This document shows, one piece after another, positions 29,779-38,948 of a DNA stretch of 64,000 nt. A model generated the notes under the pieces. That model saw nothing but the letters and a program-made list of their open reading frames with translations. It did no database searches and was not told the origin of the DNA. Position numbers and translations under genes: made by a program. The stretch comes from Leucobacter sp. Psy1. Lineage in GTDB: Bacteria; Actinomycetota; Actinomycetes; Actinomycetales; Microbacteriaceae. The DNA is taken from positions 1 to 64,000 of the forward strand of contig NZ_CP083692.1 of assembly GCF_020096995.1 (NCBI RefSeq). The letters run 5' to 3'. Numbering within the stretch: position 1 is the stretch's first letter; each line of letters starts with the position of its first letter.

Positions 29779-31256
29779 TCGCTCAACACCGCTTCCATGA
29801 CTTGTTTCCCAATCTGCGTGGGGAGTTCGTACGTACTCCCCTCGTATCCATACGCTTCTCCGCCACCGTCGGCGATGACGACCGCGACTGCGACCTCCGG
29901 ATCGTCCGCTGGGGCGAATCCGGTGAACCAGAGCGTGTAGGGCAGATCCTCGCCCGCCTCGTCCTTGCCGTTCTCCGCCGTGCCGGTCTTACCCGCAACG
30001 TCGACACCGTCGATCGCGGCGAGGTGACCGGTGCCGTCGGACTCTGAGACGACCTTGGTCATCATATCCGTGAGTGTATTCGCGGTGCCCTCGGAGATGG
30101 GGCGGCTGAACTGCTCGGCCGAGAAGTCCCGCTCGACCCGCAGGTCTGGGGTGATCACCTGGTTCACCAGCTGCGGCTTCATGACCTGGCCATCGTTCGC
30201 GATTCCGGCGGAAACCATCGCCATCTGCAGCGGTGTGGCCCGCACGTCGAGCTGCCCGATCGAGGAGAGGGCGACCTGCGCCTGGCCGTCGGGCTCGGGC
30301 GCGTCGCTCGGTGTCACACTCATCGGAATCTCGATGTCCTGCCCGAAACCGAAGTCGCGCGCCATCGCCGGGACGTCGCCGGAGTCCATGCTCATCGCGA
30401 GCTCGGCGAACGGGATGTTGCACGAGAGCACGAGGGCGCGTTCCATCGACACCTTCGATCCGGAATCGCAGGTCTCGCGCGTCGAGTTCTGCATCTCCGC
30501 GGAGGACTGCGGGAGTTGCAGCGTGCGCGGGTTCGCGAATTCGGTGCTGGGCTTCGCGTCGCCGTTCTCGAGGGCTGCGGCCGCCGTGAGGAGTTTGTAG
30601 GTGGAACCGGGATGGTAGAGGTCGCCGCCGATCGCGCGGTTCGTGAGGGGCCGCGCAGGATCCTCTTCGTACTGCCGGTAGTTCGTGATGATCTCGGCGT
30701 CGTTGTTCGAGGACAGCAGATTCGGATCGAAGCTCGGCGTCGACACGAGCGCGAGCACCTTGCCGGTCTTCGGCTCGAGTGCCACGACAGCGCCCTCGAG
30801 GCCGTCCATCCCCTCGGCCGCCGCGGCCTGCGCCGCCGGGTCGATCGTGAGCTCGACCGAGCTGCCCTGCGGCTCGATGCCGGAGACCGTGTTCATGAAT
30901 CGCGAGAAGAACTGGGCGTCGCCGATGCCGGCGAGATCCTGGTTCATGGACGACTCGATGCCGGTGAGGCCCTGGGTGTGCGAGAAGTAGCCGGTGATCG
31001 GCGCCCAGAGGGGCCCGTTCTCGTACTGACGCTGGTACTTGAACTCGTCGTCCGTCGGGGTCGAGTAAGCCACCGGGTTGCCGTCGACGAGGATCGACCC
31101 GCGCTCGACGTTGTAGCTGTTCTTCACGGTGCGACTGTTGAGCTCGTTGCTGCGCAGTTCATCGGCCGAGACGAACTGGATCATCGTCACGGCGAAGAAC
31201 AGGATGAGGAACATGCCGAACACAGTTCGGGTGATGAATTTCAGCTGCTTGTTCAT
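29775..31256 (-). CDS. pbpA: Peptidoglycan transpeptidase PbpA (class B PBP)
   Basis: The 493-residue protein cross-links peptidoglycan. It has an N-terminal membrane anchor (about 10-30), a dimerisation region, and a transpeptidase domain with the catalytic SxxK in STYKLL, SxN in SCNIPFAE, and KTG in [10 protein letters not shown]. It is coupled with rodA (4-nt overlap upstream) and pknA. RodA polymerises glycan strands that PbpA cross-links, under control of the kinases. Confidence 0.94.
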   Translation of the reverse strand: MNKQLKFITRTVFGMFLILFFAVTMIQFVSADELRSNELNSRTVKNSYNVERGSILVDGNPVAYSTPTDDEFKYQRQYENGPLWAPITGYFSHTQGLTGIESSMNQDLAGIGDAQFFSRFMNTVSGIEPQGSSVELTIDPAAQAAAAEGMDGLEGAVVALEPKTGKVLALVSTPSFDPNLLSSNNDAEIITNYRQYEEDPARPLTNRAIGGDLYHPGSTYKLLTAAAALENGDAKPSTEFANPRTLQLPQSSAEMQNSTRETCDSGSKVSMERALVLSCNIPFAELAMSMDSGDVPAMARDFGFGQDIEIPMSVTPSDAPEPDGQAQVALSSIGQLDVRATPLQMAMVSAGIANDGQVMKPQLVNQVITPDLRVERDFSAEQFSRPISEGTANTLTDMMTKVVSESDGTGHLAAIDGVDVAGKTGTAENGKDEAGEDLPYTLWFTGFAPADDPEVAVAVVIADGGGEAYGYEGSTYELPTQIGKQVMEAVLSE

Positions 31257-32644
31257 GCGCGGATCACCAGCTTGGGTCGGTTGCGCACGGCGTTCGAGAG
31301 CCGGAGGAGCAGCGCGATGATGATCCAGTTCGAGACCAGCGAAGAACCGCCTGCCGCGAGGAACGGCGCGGTGAGACCGGTCAGGGGGATCACCCGGGTG
31401 ACACCGCCGACGACGACGAAGACCTGGAGTGCGAGAGTGAAGGCGAGTCCGGCGGCGAGGAGCTTGCCGAAGTCGTCCTGACCGGCGAAACCGATGCGGA
31501 GCCCGCGGCTCACGAGCAGGAGGTAGGCGGCGAGCACCACGAACAGGCCGATGAGACCGAGTTCCTCACCGAGGCTCGGGAAAATGTAGTCGCTCCGGGC
31601 GAGGGGCGTGTCCTGCGGGAATCCCTGGCCGAGTCCGGTGCCCGTCATTCCGCCGTTGGCCATGCCGAAGAGACCCTGCACGAGCTGGTAGCTCGCGCCC
31701 AGCGGATCGGCGAAGGGATCGAGCCAGTTCGCGAACCGGTTGCCGACGTATGCGAGAGTCTGGCTCGCGAGGATGCCGCCGAACAGGAAGAGGCCGACAC
31801 CGAGGACGATCCAGCCGATGCGGCCGGTCGCGAGGTACAGCATCGACAGGAACAGGCCGAAGTACAAGAGCGACGTGCCGAGGTCGCGCTGGAAGACGAG
31901 CACCGACATCGCGAGGAGCCAGAACACGAGCAGGGGCCCAAGGTCGCGCCCGCGCGGGAACCGGATGCCGAGCACCTTCTTGCCCACCATGGCGAGCGCC
32001 TCGCGGTTGCGCACGAGGTATCCGGCGAAGAAGATCGCGAGCATGATCTTCGCGACCTCGCCGGGCTGGAAGGAGAAGCCGCCCACGTGGATCCAGACGC
32101 GGGCGCCATTGATCTCCTGGCCGATGCCCGGGAGCATCGGCAGGAGGAGCAGGAGGAGCCCGGTGAGACCGAGGAGGTAGGTGTACCGGAAGAGCACCAG
32201 ATGATTCTTGATCACCAGGAGCACTACGATCGCGATCCCGACCGCGATCGTGGCCCACAGCAGCTGACGGGCCGAGACGGAGCCCATCGTGACCGCGCCG
32301 TCGGCGAGATCGATGCGGTAGATCATCGCCGTTCCGAGCAGGTTCAGCATGACCGCGACCGGCAAGATGAGCGGATCGGCGTCGGGAGCCGTGCGGCGAA
32401 CGACGATGTGCAGCGCGGCGACGGCGATGAGGAACGCGACGCCCGTCGGTACGAGGACCATCGAGAGCTCGCCGTTGACCGTGAAGTCGACGATGACGAT
32501 CGCGGCGATGCCGACGATCGCAGCGAAGACCGTCAGGGCGAGTTCCAGCCCGCGCAGCAGTCGGGGCGCACGGATCGCGGTGATCCGCTGCAGCACCGTC
32601 TCGCTCGTGCGGACGCGCTCGTACGTGTTCGCATCACTCGTCAT
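31253..32644 (-). CDS. rodA: SEDS glycosyltransferase RodA/FtsW
   Basis: This 463-residue integral membrane protein has ten or more hydrophobic segments and the SEDS signatures: the conserved acidic catalytic region FQRDLGTSLLYFGLF, RIDLADGA, and FPSLGEELGLIGLFVVL. It polymerises lipid II into glycan strands. It lies between pstP and pbpA with short overlaps, so it is the elongation-type partner of PbpA. Confidence 0.94.
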   Translation of the reverse strand: MTSDANTYERVRTSETVLQRITAIRAPRLLRGLELALTVFAAIVGIAAIVIVDFTVNGELSMVLVPTGVAFLIAVAALHIVVRRTAPDADPLILPVAVMLNLLGTAMIYRIDLADGAVTMGSVSARQLLWATIAVGIAIVVLLVIKNHLVLFRYTYLLGLTGLLLLLLPMLPGIGQEINGARVWIHVGGFSFQPGEVAKIMLAIFFAGYLVRNREALAMVGKKVLGIRFPRGRDLGPLLVFWLLAMSVLVFQRDLGTSLLYFGLFLSMLYLATGRIGWIVLGVGLFLFGGILASQTLAYVGNRFANWLDPFADPLGASYQLVQGLFGMANGGMTGTGLGQGFPQDTPLARSDYIFPSLGEELGLIGLFVVLAAYLLLVSRGLRIGFAGQDDFGKLLAAGLAFTLALQVFVVVGGVTRVIPLTGLTAPFLAAGGSSLVSNWIIIALLLRLSNAVRNRPKLVIRA

Positions 32645-33890
32645 CGTCGTGCACCCCCAAGCGGGTCACGATGTCGCGGGCTTCCTCGAGCGAGCTCGCG
32701 CTGAGCGTGCGCTCGATCTGCCGGCGCTCATTCCCGTCGAGCGCGTCGATCGGGATATCGGTGTCCTCGGCGACGGAGTGCAGGTCGATGGAGCCGATGC
32801 TCTGCTGCACACCCTGGTAGATCACGACAGAGTTGCCGTCCGTGCCGACGAAGTAGCGGGTCTGCGTCCACTGATACCCGAGGAACAGCGCACCGGCGAT
32901 CGTCGCGAGCACGGCGATGACGCCCACGAGCCAGAGCACGCGTCGGCGCCAGTTGCGTCGACGGGTCTCTGCGATGAGCTCGGCGAGGTACTCGTCCACA
33001 CGGGGTTCGAAGTGGCTCTCCTCCACCGGCTGCGCGCGGCGCGGAGGCCTGCGGCGGCCGAGCAGCTTGTTCCTCGCGGTGCTGACGCGCTCCCCGCCGG
33101 GGATATCGGAGGCCGCAGAACCGGCGAAGCGCGGTCCCGGCAGCTGATCCGGCTCGATCGGCGCGGGGATCGCCTCGACCAGCACGACGGTCACGTTGTC
33201 GGGCGCACCGGCCGCGAGGCTCTTGTCGATGAGGTTCTCGACGGCGCCCTCGAGCGTGGTCCTGCGCTTCAGGATCTTTTCGATGTCGGGCTCGTCCACG
33301 TACCCGCACAGGCCGTCGGAGCAGAGCAGCCACACGTCGCCGACCTGCGAGTCGAGCACCTCGGTGTCGATCTCCGGTGACGAGTCGACGTCGCCGAGCA
33401 CGCGCATGAGCACCGAGCGGCGAGGGTGGGTCTTCGCCTCCTCCTCGGTGATGCGGCCGCTGTCGACCAGCCGCTGCACGAAGGTGTGGTCGCGGGTGAC
33501 CTGACGCATCTTGCCGTTCCGCAGCAGGTAGAGCCGCGAGTCGCCGATGTGGGCGAGTGCGAGCTGGTCGCCGACGGTGAGGAACCCCGTGAACGTGGTG
33601 CCCATGCCCGCGAGCTCCGGCCGATCCTTGACCGTTGAGCGGAGCATCCGGTTGGCATCGAGCAGCCCGGCTTTCAGCGCCCGCGCGCTCTCGACCGCGT
33701 TGCCGGTCGGCTGGCCCTCGATGTCGGCCATCGTCTTCGTGGTGAGCGCGGATGCGACGTCGCCGCCGGCGTGGCCGCCCATGCCATCGGCGACGAGGAA
33801 CAACCGGTCGCCCGCGAAGCCGGAGTCCTGGTTGTTCGACCGCACCATCCCGACATGGGAGCCGATCGCGCTCGCGAAACCGATCGTCAC
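32634..33890 (-). CDS. pstP: PP2C-family Ser/Thr phosphatase PstP
   Basis: PstP dephosphorylates PknA, PknB and their substrates. The 418-residue protein has the PP2C metal-binding motifs RSNNQD, LFLVADGMGGHAGG, GDSRLYLL, LCSDGLCGYV and GAPDNVTVVLVE in residues 1-240. One membrane segment follows near residue 315 (RVLWLVGVIAVLATIAGALF), with a short extracellular tail. The start is GTG at 33890, overlapping the fhaB stop by 4 nt (GTGA). Confidence 0.94.
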   Translation of the reverse strand: MTIGFASAIGSHVGMVRSNNQDSGFAGDRLFLVADGMGGHAGGDVASALTTKTMADIEGQPTGNAVESARALKAGLLDANRMLRSTVKDRPELAGMGTTFTGFLTVGDQLALAHIGDSRLYLLRNGKMRQVTRDHTFVQRLVDSGRITEEEAKTHPRRSVLMRVLGDVDSSPEIDTEVLDSQVGDVWLLCSDGLCGYVDEPDIEKILKRRTTLEGAVENLIDKSLAAGAPDNVTVVLVEAIPAPIEPDQLPGPRFAGSAASDIPGGERVSTARNKLLGRRRPPRRAQPVEESHFEPRVDEYLAELIAETRRRNWRRRVLWLVGVIAVLATIAGALFLGYQWTQTRYFVGTDGNSVVIYQGVQQSIGSIDLHSVAEDTDIPIDALDGNERRQIERTLSASSLEEARDIVTRLGVHDDDE

Positions 33891-34450
33891 GGCGTCGGCC
33901 TCAGCTCGAAGGTCGTCGTGCCGATCGTGACCGGCGTGAACATGGGCAGCTGCATCGGCGAGGTGATGCGGTTGCCCGAGACCTTGGTGCCGTTAGTCGA
34001 GTCGAGGTCTGAGATCGTCCAGCGATCGCCTGAGCGGTTGAGCTGTGCGTGGTAGGTCGAGGTGTACTCGTCGACGATGACGAGCGTTGAGTCGGCGCTC
34101 CGCCCCACCGTCACGATGTCGTCATCGAGGGCGATGGAGGTACCTGCGGCCTTCCCGCCCGTGATGACGAGGTATCTCGCCGGACCGGTCGGGGCAGATG
34201 GGCCTCTCGGTGGCGCGACCATGGCGGTCGGGGCATCGCTCGGCGCGGGGGAGGCGACCGGTGCTGCCGCCGGTGCGGCTGCGGCCGCTGCCGCACTGTT
34301 CGCGGCCCGATTGGTGGCCTCTTCGCCGCGCATGCGGCGCACGGGAGTGCCGAACAGATCACTACGCAGCGCGTAGACAATGGCGAAGATGAAGAACCAG
34401 AGCAGCAGCAGGAAGCCGATGCGCAAGATCATCAGGGTCAGTTCGCTCAC
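33887..34450 (-). CDS. fhaB: FHA domain protein FhaB (FipA-type)
   Basis: The 187-residue protein has one N-terminal membrane segment (about 5-25), an Ala/Pro-rich linker, and a C-terminal FHA domain that binds phosphothreonine (VTVGRSADSTLVI, STYHAQLNR and DLDSTNGTKVSGNRI). FHA proteins couple the PASTA kinases to division partners. The start is GTG behind GGAGGGG, overlapping fhaA by 4 nt. Confidence 0.92.
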   Translation of the reverse strand: MSELTLMILRIGFLLLLWFFIFAIVYALRSDLFGTPVRRMRGEEATNRAANSAAAAAAAPAAAPVASPAPSDAPTAMVAPPRGPSAPTGPARYLVITGGKAAGTSIALDDDIVTVGRSADSTLVIVDEYTSTYHAQLNRSGDRWTISDLDSTNGTKVSGNRITSPMQLPMFTPVTIGTTTFELRPTP

Positions 34451-35235
34451 AGGCCCCTCCAGAAGTCCTGCTCGATGCCGGACCCTGATCCGGACTCAGC
34501 GTCTGAGCCGCGGGAAGACTGCGAGGAACCGCCGCTCGACGACCGCTGCTGCCGTGCAGGGGCGTCGGTGCGCGACGGGACGAGTTCGAAACGCAGTGAG
34601 GTCTGGCCGATCGTGATGGTCGTATCAGGGGCGAGGGCGGCTTCGCGGAACCGCTCTCCGTTGATCTTCGAGCCGTTCGTCGAGCCGAGGTCGCGGGCGA
34701 GGCCGGCCTGGCCGTCCCACAGCACATCGAGGTGCTGGCGAGAGGCGGCCGAATCCGTGATGCGGATCGCCGCGTCGCTGCCACGGCCCACGATGTTCGA
34801 CCCGCGACGCAGCGGGTAGCGCACACCACCGTCGATGACGAGCATGGGGGTCCAGCCGACCGCGCCGTCGACGCGCGTCGCGTCGACCTCGAGGACGCCC
34901 TTGGTCAGGTTCTCGTCGGGGCGCACCTCGACATCGGCGTCGCCGGCCAACTGGTATCCCTGCCGCTTGACGTGCTTATTCACCACGCCCACGAGCTCGC
35001 GCTCGAGAGTGTCGCCGAGACTGGTGAGCCGTTCGTAGTCGGCCTCGGAGACGCGCACGACGAAACGGTTCGGAGCCAGCACACGATCACGGTCGACGAT
35101 CACGGCACCGATGTCGAGCTCGCGCTTCAGCGCAGAGGCGATCTCCACCGGCTGCACACCGGATCGGAAGGTCCGGGCGAACGCACCGTTCACTGCGCGC
35201 TCGAGGCCGCGTTCGACATTGTCGAGTATGCCCAT
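34447..35235 (-). CDS. fhaA: FHA domain protein FhaA with N-terminal DUF3662
   Basis: The first gene of the operon gives a 262-residue protein. Residues about 1-120 are a DUF3662 domain (MGILDNVERGLERAVNGAF at the start, then VQPVEIASALKREL). A FHA domain follows at about 160-240 (NIVGRGSDAAIRI, ASRQHLDVL, DLGSTNGSKINGERF), and there is a Ser-rich linker after it. FhaA interacts with peptidoglycan-synthesis proteins such as MviN in mycobacteria. The ATG at 35235 has GAGAGGGGG upstream; the open extension to 35400 is not supported. Confidence 0.93.
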   Translation of the reverse strand: MGILDNVERGLERAVNGAFARTFRSGVQPVEIASALKRELDIGAVIVDRDRVLAPNRFVVRVSEADYERLTSLGDTLERELVGVVNKHVKRQGYQLAGDADVEVRPDENLTKGVLEVDATRVDGAVGWTPMLVIDGGVRYPLRRGSNIVGRGSDAAIRITDSAASRQHLDVLWDGQAGLARDLGSTNGSKINGERFREAALAPDTTITIGQTSLRFELVPSRTDAPARQQRSSSGGSSQSSRGSDAESGSGSGIEQDFWRGL

Positions 35236-35634
35236 GGGCCGCGACCCCCTCTCTGTGTTCCGTGGTCCTGGCTGCTGCCGCTTCACTGGTGGACCCGCGC
35301 TGCCGTGCACCCGCGCGGAACCCCGCACGGGAGGCCGACGACCCGGCTCGTCTATGAATGCTACTCGGTAGGAGTTGACAACACCCAAGCGAGGAGCCAA
35401 ATCGGGATGCGTTCGTTGCCGCGCTGCGCAGGTGCTCGGGCGGTCTGCGCGCCACTCGCGGGCGGTGTTGGCGCGGAAGTGCGGGGGTCCATGGGCGGCA
35501 GGCGCAGGGATGGCGCCCGGCGTCGGGCTGGGGTCTGGCGGGCACCCGGCTGGGGCTTGGCGAATTGGATTCGCGGCCCGAACACCTGCTAGAGTGAGGG
35601 GGTTGTCACGGCATCGCTGCCGGACACACGACTC
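35236..35634. other. Intergenic region, fhaA to tRNA-Leu
   Basis: No gene is supported in these 399 bases; open frames here overlap each other and lack family matches. The stretch must hold the promoter of the fhaA-pknB operon. A -10-like TAGAGT at 35590-35595 with TTGGAT at 35565-35570 (19-nt spacer) probably serves the tRNA. Confidence 0.6.
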
Positions 35635-35718
35635 GCGCGAGTGGCGGAATTGGCAGACGCGCTGGCTTCAGGTGCCAGTGCCCGCAAGGGCGTGGGGGTT
35701 CAAGTCCCCCCTCGCGCA
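35635..35718 (+). tRNA. tRNA-Leu (CAG)
   Basis: A class II tRNA: acceptor GCGCGAG pairs with CTCGCGC, the anticodon loop TTCAGGT gives CAG, a long variable arm TGCCCGCAAGGGCGT is present, and the T arm is GGGGTTCAAGTCCCC. The CCA end is not encoded (CGA follows the discriminator base). Confidence 0.95.
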
Positions 35719-35730
35719 CGAGAGTTCGGA

Positions 35731-35760
35731 GCGGCTCGGATCTGTGTGGATCCGGGCCGC
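35731..35760 (+). terminator. Terminator of tRNA-Leu
   Basis: A 12-bp stem, GCGGCTCGGATC with its complement (one G-T pair), loop TGTGTG, followed by TTCGTCGTT. It begins 12 nt after the tRNA end. From here to 36038 I see no gene. Confidence 0.75.
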
Positions 35761-36038
35761 TTCGTCGTTACGGCGGTCGTTTCGCGCACGGGTTCCGCCG
35801 GCGCGCGCCCGCACATGTTCTTTCACAACGGCACACGGTTTTCGTAGGGATACGCGGTGCCGGTTTTCGGGAGCGAGGTGTGAGTCTCATTCAAGGTCTT
35901 CGTCCGGGCAAGCACATCTTCCTCACCGGGGCACATGAGATTCGCGGGATATCTGGTGTGTTCGCGCGCGGAAGATGTGTCGACGGTGCGACAGCGCGGT
36001 GCGGCGGCGCAACCGGCACGCCTCCGCGTGCCCCGCAC

Positions 36039-36044
36039 TAGGCT
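36039..36044 (+). promoter_or_regulatory. Leaderless -10 element of the carboxylesterase gene
   Basis: TAGGCT ends six nt before the ATG at 36051, with no ribosome-binding site. Confidence 0.6.
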
Positions 36045-36050
36045 CATCTC

Positions 36051-37511
36051 ATGGGAGCGAGCGTCACGGTGGACACAACGTCGGGGTCGGTACGGGGGAA
36101 GGATCTCGGCGACACGGTCGTCTACTACGGCGTGCCGTACGCTGCACCGCCCGTAGATGAGCTGGCGTTCGCTGCGCCGATCCCGCCGACCGCGTGGAGC
36201 GGAGTGCGCGACGCGACGGTCCCCGGACCGACGGCGCAGCATCGGGCATTCGCCACAGGGACGATCCCTGACCCCACCGTCCCGGGCGACGACATCCTCA
36301 CCGTGAACGTCTGGACACCTGAGGCCTCGCGCGATGCGCGTTTGCCCGTGCTGGTCTGGTTCCACGGCGGTGCCTATATCGCCGGGTCGCCGGTCAGCCC
36401 CTGGTATGACGGCCGGTCTTTCGCGCGTGACGGCATCGTTGTCGTGACCGTCGGCTACCGCTTGGGCGTCGCCGGGTTCGGGGTGGTGCCCGACGCACCC
36501 CACAACCGCGCGGTGCGCGACTGGCTCGCCGCGCTCGAGTGGGTGCGGGAGAACATTGCGGGGTTCGGGGGCGATCCTGATCGGGTCACCATCGCCGGGC
36601 AGTCGGCTGGAGGGGGAGCGGTACTCACTCTCCTCGGCACAGAGGGTATCGATGAACTCGTGCACGGCGCCATCGCGATGTCGCCCGTGACGAAGGTCTC
36701 CTCGCTTGAGGAAGCGGTTCGAGCGACGGCGGTCGCAGCAGAGCGGCTCGGCGTCGAAGCGACCGCCGCAGCGTTCGCGAGCCTGCCCCGGGAGGTGCTC
36801 GCCGATGCTCCGTGGTCGATGCCGAACGTCTTCGGTACCTCCGAGGTGAGCGTCGGCGAACTCCCCGCGCCCGCCATGCTCGTGCCCGCGGTGCTCGCAT
36901 CGCTTCCGTTCACGCCCGTACTCGACGGGGAGCTGGTGCAGACACCGGTGGCCGAGGGGCCGCGCACTGGTGCGGGGGCGGCGATCCCGCTGCTCATCGG
37001 CGCAGTGGGCCAGGAGTTCAATGGGATGGCAGCCGGGATCCCCGGGGCAGCGGCGCTGGCGCGTCAGGTGCTCGATGGGTTCGGCGCCTCGGGGATCGCC
37101 GACGCCTACCTCGAGGCGCAGTCCACCGCTCCCGAGGGAGAGCTGCTCGGGCAGCTCCTCAGCGATGTGTTCATCCGCTCTGCCGTGCCCCACGTGGCCG
37201 AGGACCGTGCGCACACCTGGGCATACGACTTCAGGTGGGGGAGTCAGGGGCAGATCGATCCCGGTCGGGCATTCCACTGCCTGGATCTCCCGTTCGTGTG
37301 GAATGTCCTCGGCAGACCGGAGTCCCTCCGCGCTACCGGGGAGGCACCAACGGCGCTCGCCGCAGAGATGCACGACGCGTGGACCGCGTTCATCTCGGGC
37401 GGTGATCCCGGCTGGGCGCCCTACGCGCGGGGGCGAGCGATCCGGCGCTTCGGCCTGGAGAGCGGCACCGTCGAGGACGGGTATGCGGCGGAGCGGTTGC
37501 TGCCACTCTGA
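36051..37511 (+). CDS. Type B carboxylesterase
   Basis: The 486-residue esterase hydrolyses carboxylic esters. The fold signatures are clear: VVYYGVPYAAPP near the N-terminus, the oxyanion hole FHGGAYIAG, the nucleophile elbow GQSAGGGA, and a C-terminal histidine in AFHCLDLPFVW. No signal peptide is present, so it is cytoplasmic. It opens the 36-46 kb catabolic cluster, where it may release the carbon source from an ester. A GTATCC-type box overlaps its stop codon. Confidence 0.92.
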   Translation: MGASVTVDTTSGSVRGKDLGDTVVYYGVPYAAPPVDELAFAAPIPPTAWSGVRDATVPGPTAQHRAFATGTIPDPTVPGDDILTVNVWTPEASRDARLPVLVWFHGGAYIAGSPVSPWYDGRSFARDGIVVVTVGYRLGVAGFGVVPDAPHNRAVRDWLAALEWVRENIAGFGGDPDRVTIAGQSAGGGAVLTLLGTEGIDELVHGAIAMSPVTKVSSLEEAVRATAVAAERLGVEATAAAFASLPREVLADAPWSMPNVFGTSEVSVGELPAPAMLVPAVLASLPFTPVLDGELVQTPVAEGPRTGAGAAIPLLIGAVGQEFNGMAAGIPGAAALARQVLDGFGASGIADAYLEAQSTAPEGELLGQLLSDVFIRSAVPHVAEDRAHTWAYDFRWGSQGQIDPGRAFHCLDLPFVWNVLGRPESLRATGEAPTALAAEMHDAWTAFISGGDPGWAPYARGRAIRRFGLESGTVEDGYAAERLLPL

Positions 37512-37522
37512 TCGTATCCAAC
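37511..37522 (+). promoter_or_regulatory. GTATCC box downstream of the esterase
   Basis: ATCGTATCCAAC shares the GTATCC core of the boxes at 37571, 42041, 42197 and 42440. It lies 50 bp upstream of the better palindrome before the VOC gene and may be a second operator half. Confidence 0.4.
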
Positions 37523-37561
37523 CCTGCCGCCCAAAAGGCTAAAGGCGCAGTTTGCTCATCT

Positions 37562-37590
37562 TTCAGGACAGTATCGGATACGATTAAAGT
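37562..37590 (+). promoter_or_regulatory. Promoter and GntR-type operator of the VOC gene
   Basis: A -10-like TAAAGT at 37585-37590 has a weak -35 (TTCAGG) 17 nt upstream. The perfect palindrome GTATCGGATAC at 37571-37581 fills the spacer, where a bound repressor would block polymerase. The nearby FadR-type GntR protein is the obvious candidate. Confidence 0.6.
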
Positions 37591-37621
37591 TGCCCGTCAA
37601 CATTCGAGCTCGAGGGAGAGT

Positions 37622-38176
37622 ATGAGCCAGACGCTGCCCGGTTTGCGCGGCACGGACCACATCGGTATCACCGTCCCCGATATCGAAGAGGCGCACCGCT
37701 TCTTCACCGAGGTGCTCGGGTGCGATCACGTGTATGACCTGGGCCCGTTCCTGCCGCGGGGCTCATGGATGAGCGAGCATTTGAACATCGATGACGACAC
37801 CGTCATGCGAGAGATCCGCTTCTACCGGTGCGGCAACGGTTCCAACTTCGAGGTATTCGAGTACGACGCGCCCGCGGCATCGGAGACCCCGCCAAGGAAC
37901 AGCGATGTCGGCGGCCATCACATCGCACTGTACGTCGACGATCTCGACGCGGCGGTCGCGTACCTGCGGAGCAAGGACATCCGCGTCTTGGGTGAGCCCA
38001 CGGCGAGCGGGGGTCCGAGTCTGGGGCAGAGGTGGGTCTACTTCCTCGCACCGTGGGGGCTGCAATTCGAGCTCGTCAGCTTTCCGCGGGGGAAAGCCTA
38101 TGAGGCCACGGCCGATGTGCTGTTGTGGGATACGAGAACGGCGGATCAGGGCGAGGGAGATGGATCCCGCGCGTAG
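37622..38176 (+). CDS. VOC-family (glyoxalase/bleomycin-resistance fold) protein
   Basis: The 184-residue protein has two beta-alpha-beta-beta-beta modules. Candidate metal ligands are His in TDHIGITV (about residue 13), His in GGHHIALYV (about 99-100) and Glu in LQFELVS (about 141), the H-H-E pattern of glyoxalases, epimerases and some dioxygenases. The start is ATG behind GAGGGAG. Position and operator tie it to the catabolic cluster. Lactoylglutathione-type activity is unlikely to be provable from sequence; its reaction is unknown. Confidence 0.85.
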   Translation: MSQTLPGLRGTDHIGITVPDIEEAHRFFTEVLGCDHVYDLGPFLPRGSWMSEHLNIDDDTVMREIRFYRCGNGSNFEVFEYDAPAASETPPRNSDVGGHHIALYVDDLDAAVAYLRSKDIRVLGEPTASGGPSLGQRWVYFLAPWGLQFELVSFPRGKAYEATADVLLWDTRTADQGEGDGSRA

Positions 38177-38188
38177 CCGGGCGTGGAA

Positions 38189-38866
38189 TCAGCCCGCTCC
38201 GACGCCGCTCTGAAAGATCTCGGGATGCTGGACGAGGCTCAGTCGTGTGCGTCTGATGTGGGTATTGACGATCCGCTCTGCCTCGTCGAGATCACTCCGC
38301 TCGATCGCCAGGACGAGCAGTTCGTGCTCGAGGTGGACGGTACGGTTCGTGTGGGTGCCGAAGATCTGCGAGAAGGCTCGGCGATAGTGCTGCGTCGTGT
38401 TCCATAGCCGCGATACGAACTCGCCGAGCACACTCGTCTGCGCACCGGAGTACGTCAGGTTGTGGAACTCTCGATCGAGTGAAAGGAACTCCTCGATGCT
38501 GTCCGTCGTGCTCATCTCCTCGGAGAGCGAGCGAAGTCGCTGCTTTGTCTCTTCGTCGAGCTGGGGAATGCTCATGCGGATGAGCAGAGGCTCGACGCGT
38601 TCGCGGATCTGGTACACCTCTTCGCACTCTTCCAGGCTGAGTTTCGAGACCCATGCGCCAGTATTCGCGACCAGCGTTACGAGACCCTCCGCCTCCAGCA
38701 GCCGGAGAGCATCTCTGACGGGGAGACGGCTGGCGCCGAATCGTTCCGCCAGGTCTTCCTGCACGATCCGTTCGCCGGGTTGGTAGGCCCCCGTCAGGAT
38801 GAGCTCGCGCAGCTCCGCGGCGACTCTCCCGTTCGCGCTCGTCGAACGCTTCGGTCGGGCTGTCAT
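38189..38866 (-). CDS. GntR-family regulator, FadR/FCD subfamily
   Basis: The 225-residue protein has a winged helix N-terminus (LRELILTGAYQPGERIVQEDLAERFGASRLPVRDALRLL in order, residues about 15-55) and an FCD ligand-binding domain (RVEPLLIRMSIPQL, DREFHNLTYSGA, EHELLVLAIERSD). FCD members bind organic acids, often with a metal held by Asp/His residues. Starts at 38866, 38878 and 38917 are possible; 38866 is chosen for the GGGA six nt upstream. It is the last gene of the SDR-MFS-SDR-GntR operon and the likely regulator of the GTATCC boxes. Confidence 0.88.
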   Translation of the reverse strand: MTARPKRSTSANGRVAAELRELILTGAYQPGERIVQEDLAERFGASRLPVRDALRLLEAEGLVTLVANTGAWVSKLSLEECEEVYQIRERVEPLLIRMSIPQLDEETKQRLRSLSEEMSTTDSIEEFLSLDREFHNLTYSGAQTSVLGEFVSRLWNTTQHYRRAFSQIFGTHTNRTVHLEHELLVLAIERSDLDEAERIVNTHIRRTRLSLVQHPEIFQSGVGAG

Positions 38867-38948
38867 GTGGTGTCCCATCGGCCGGTTCGGGAAGGAAAGT
38901 GGCAGGTTCCGATCCATACTACTGAGAGCGATCGCGCCTGCCGGTGTC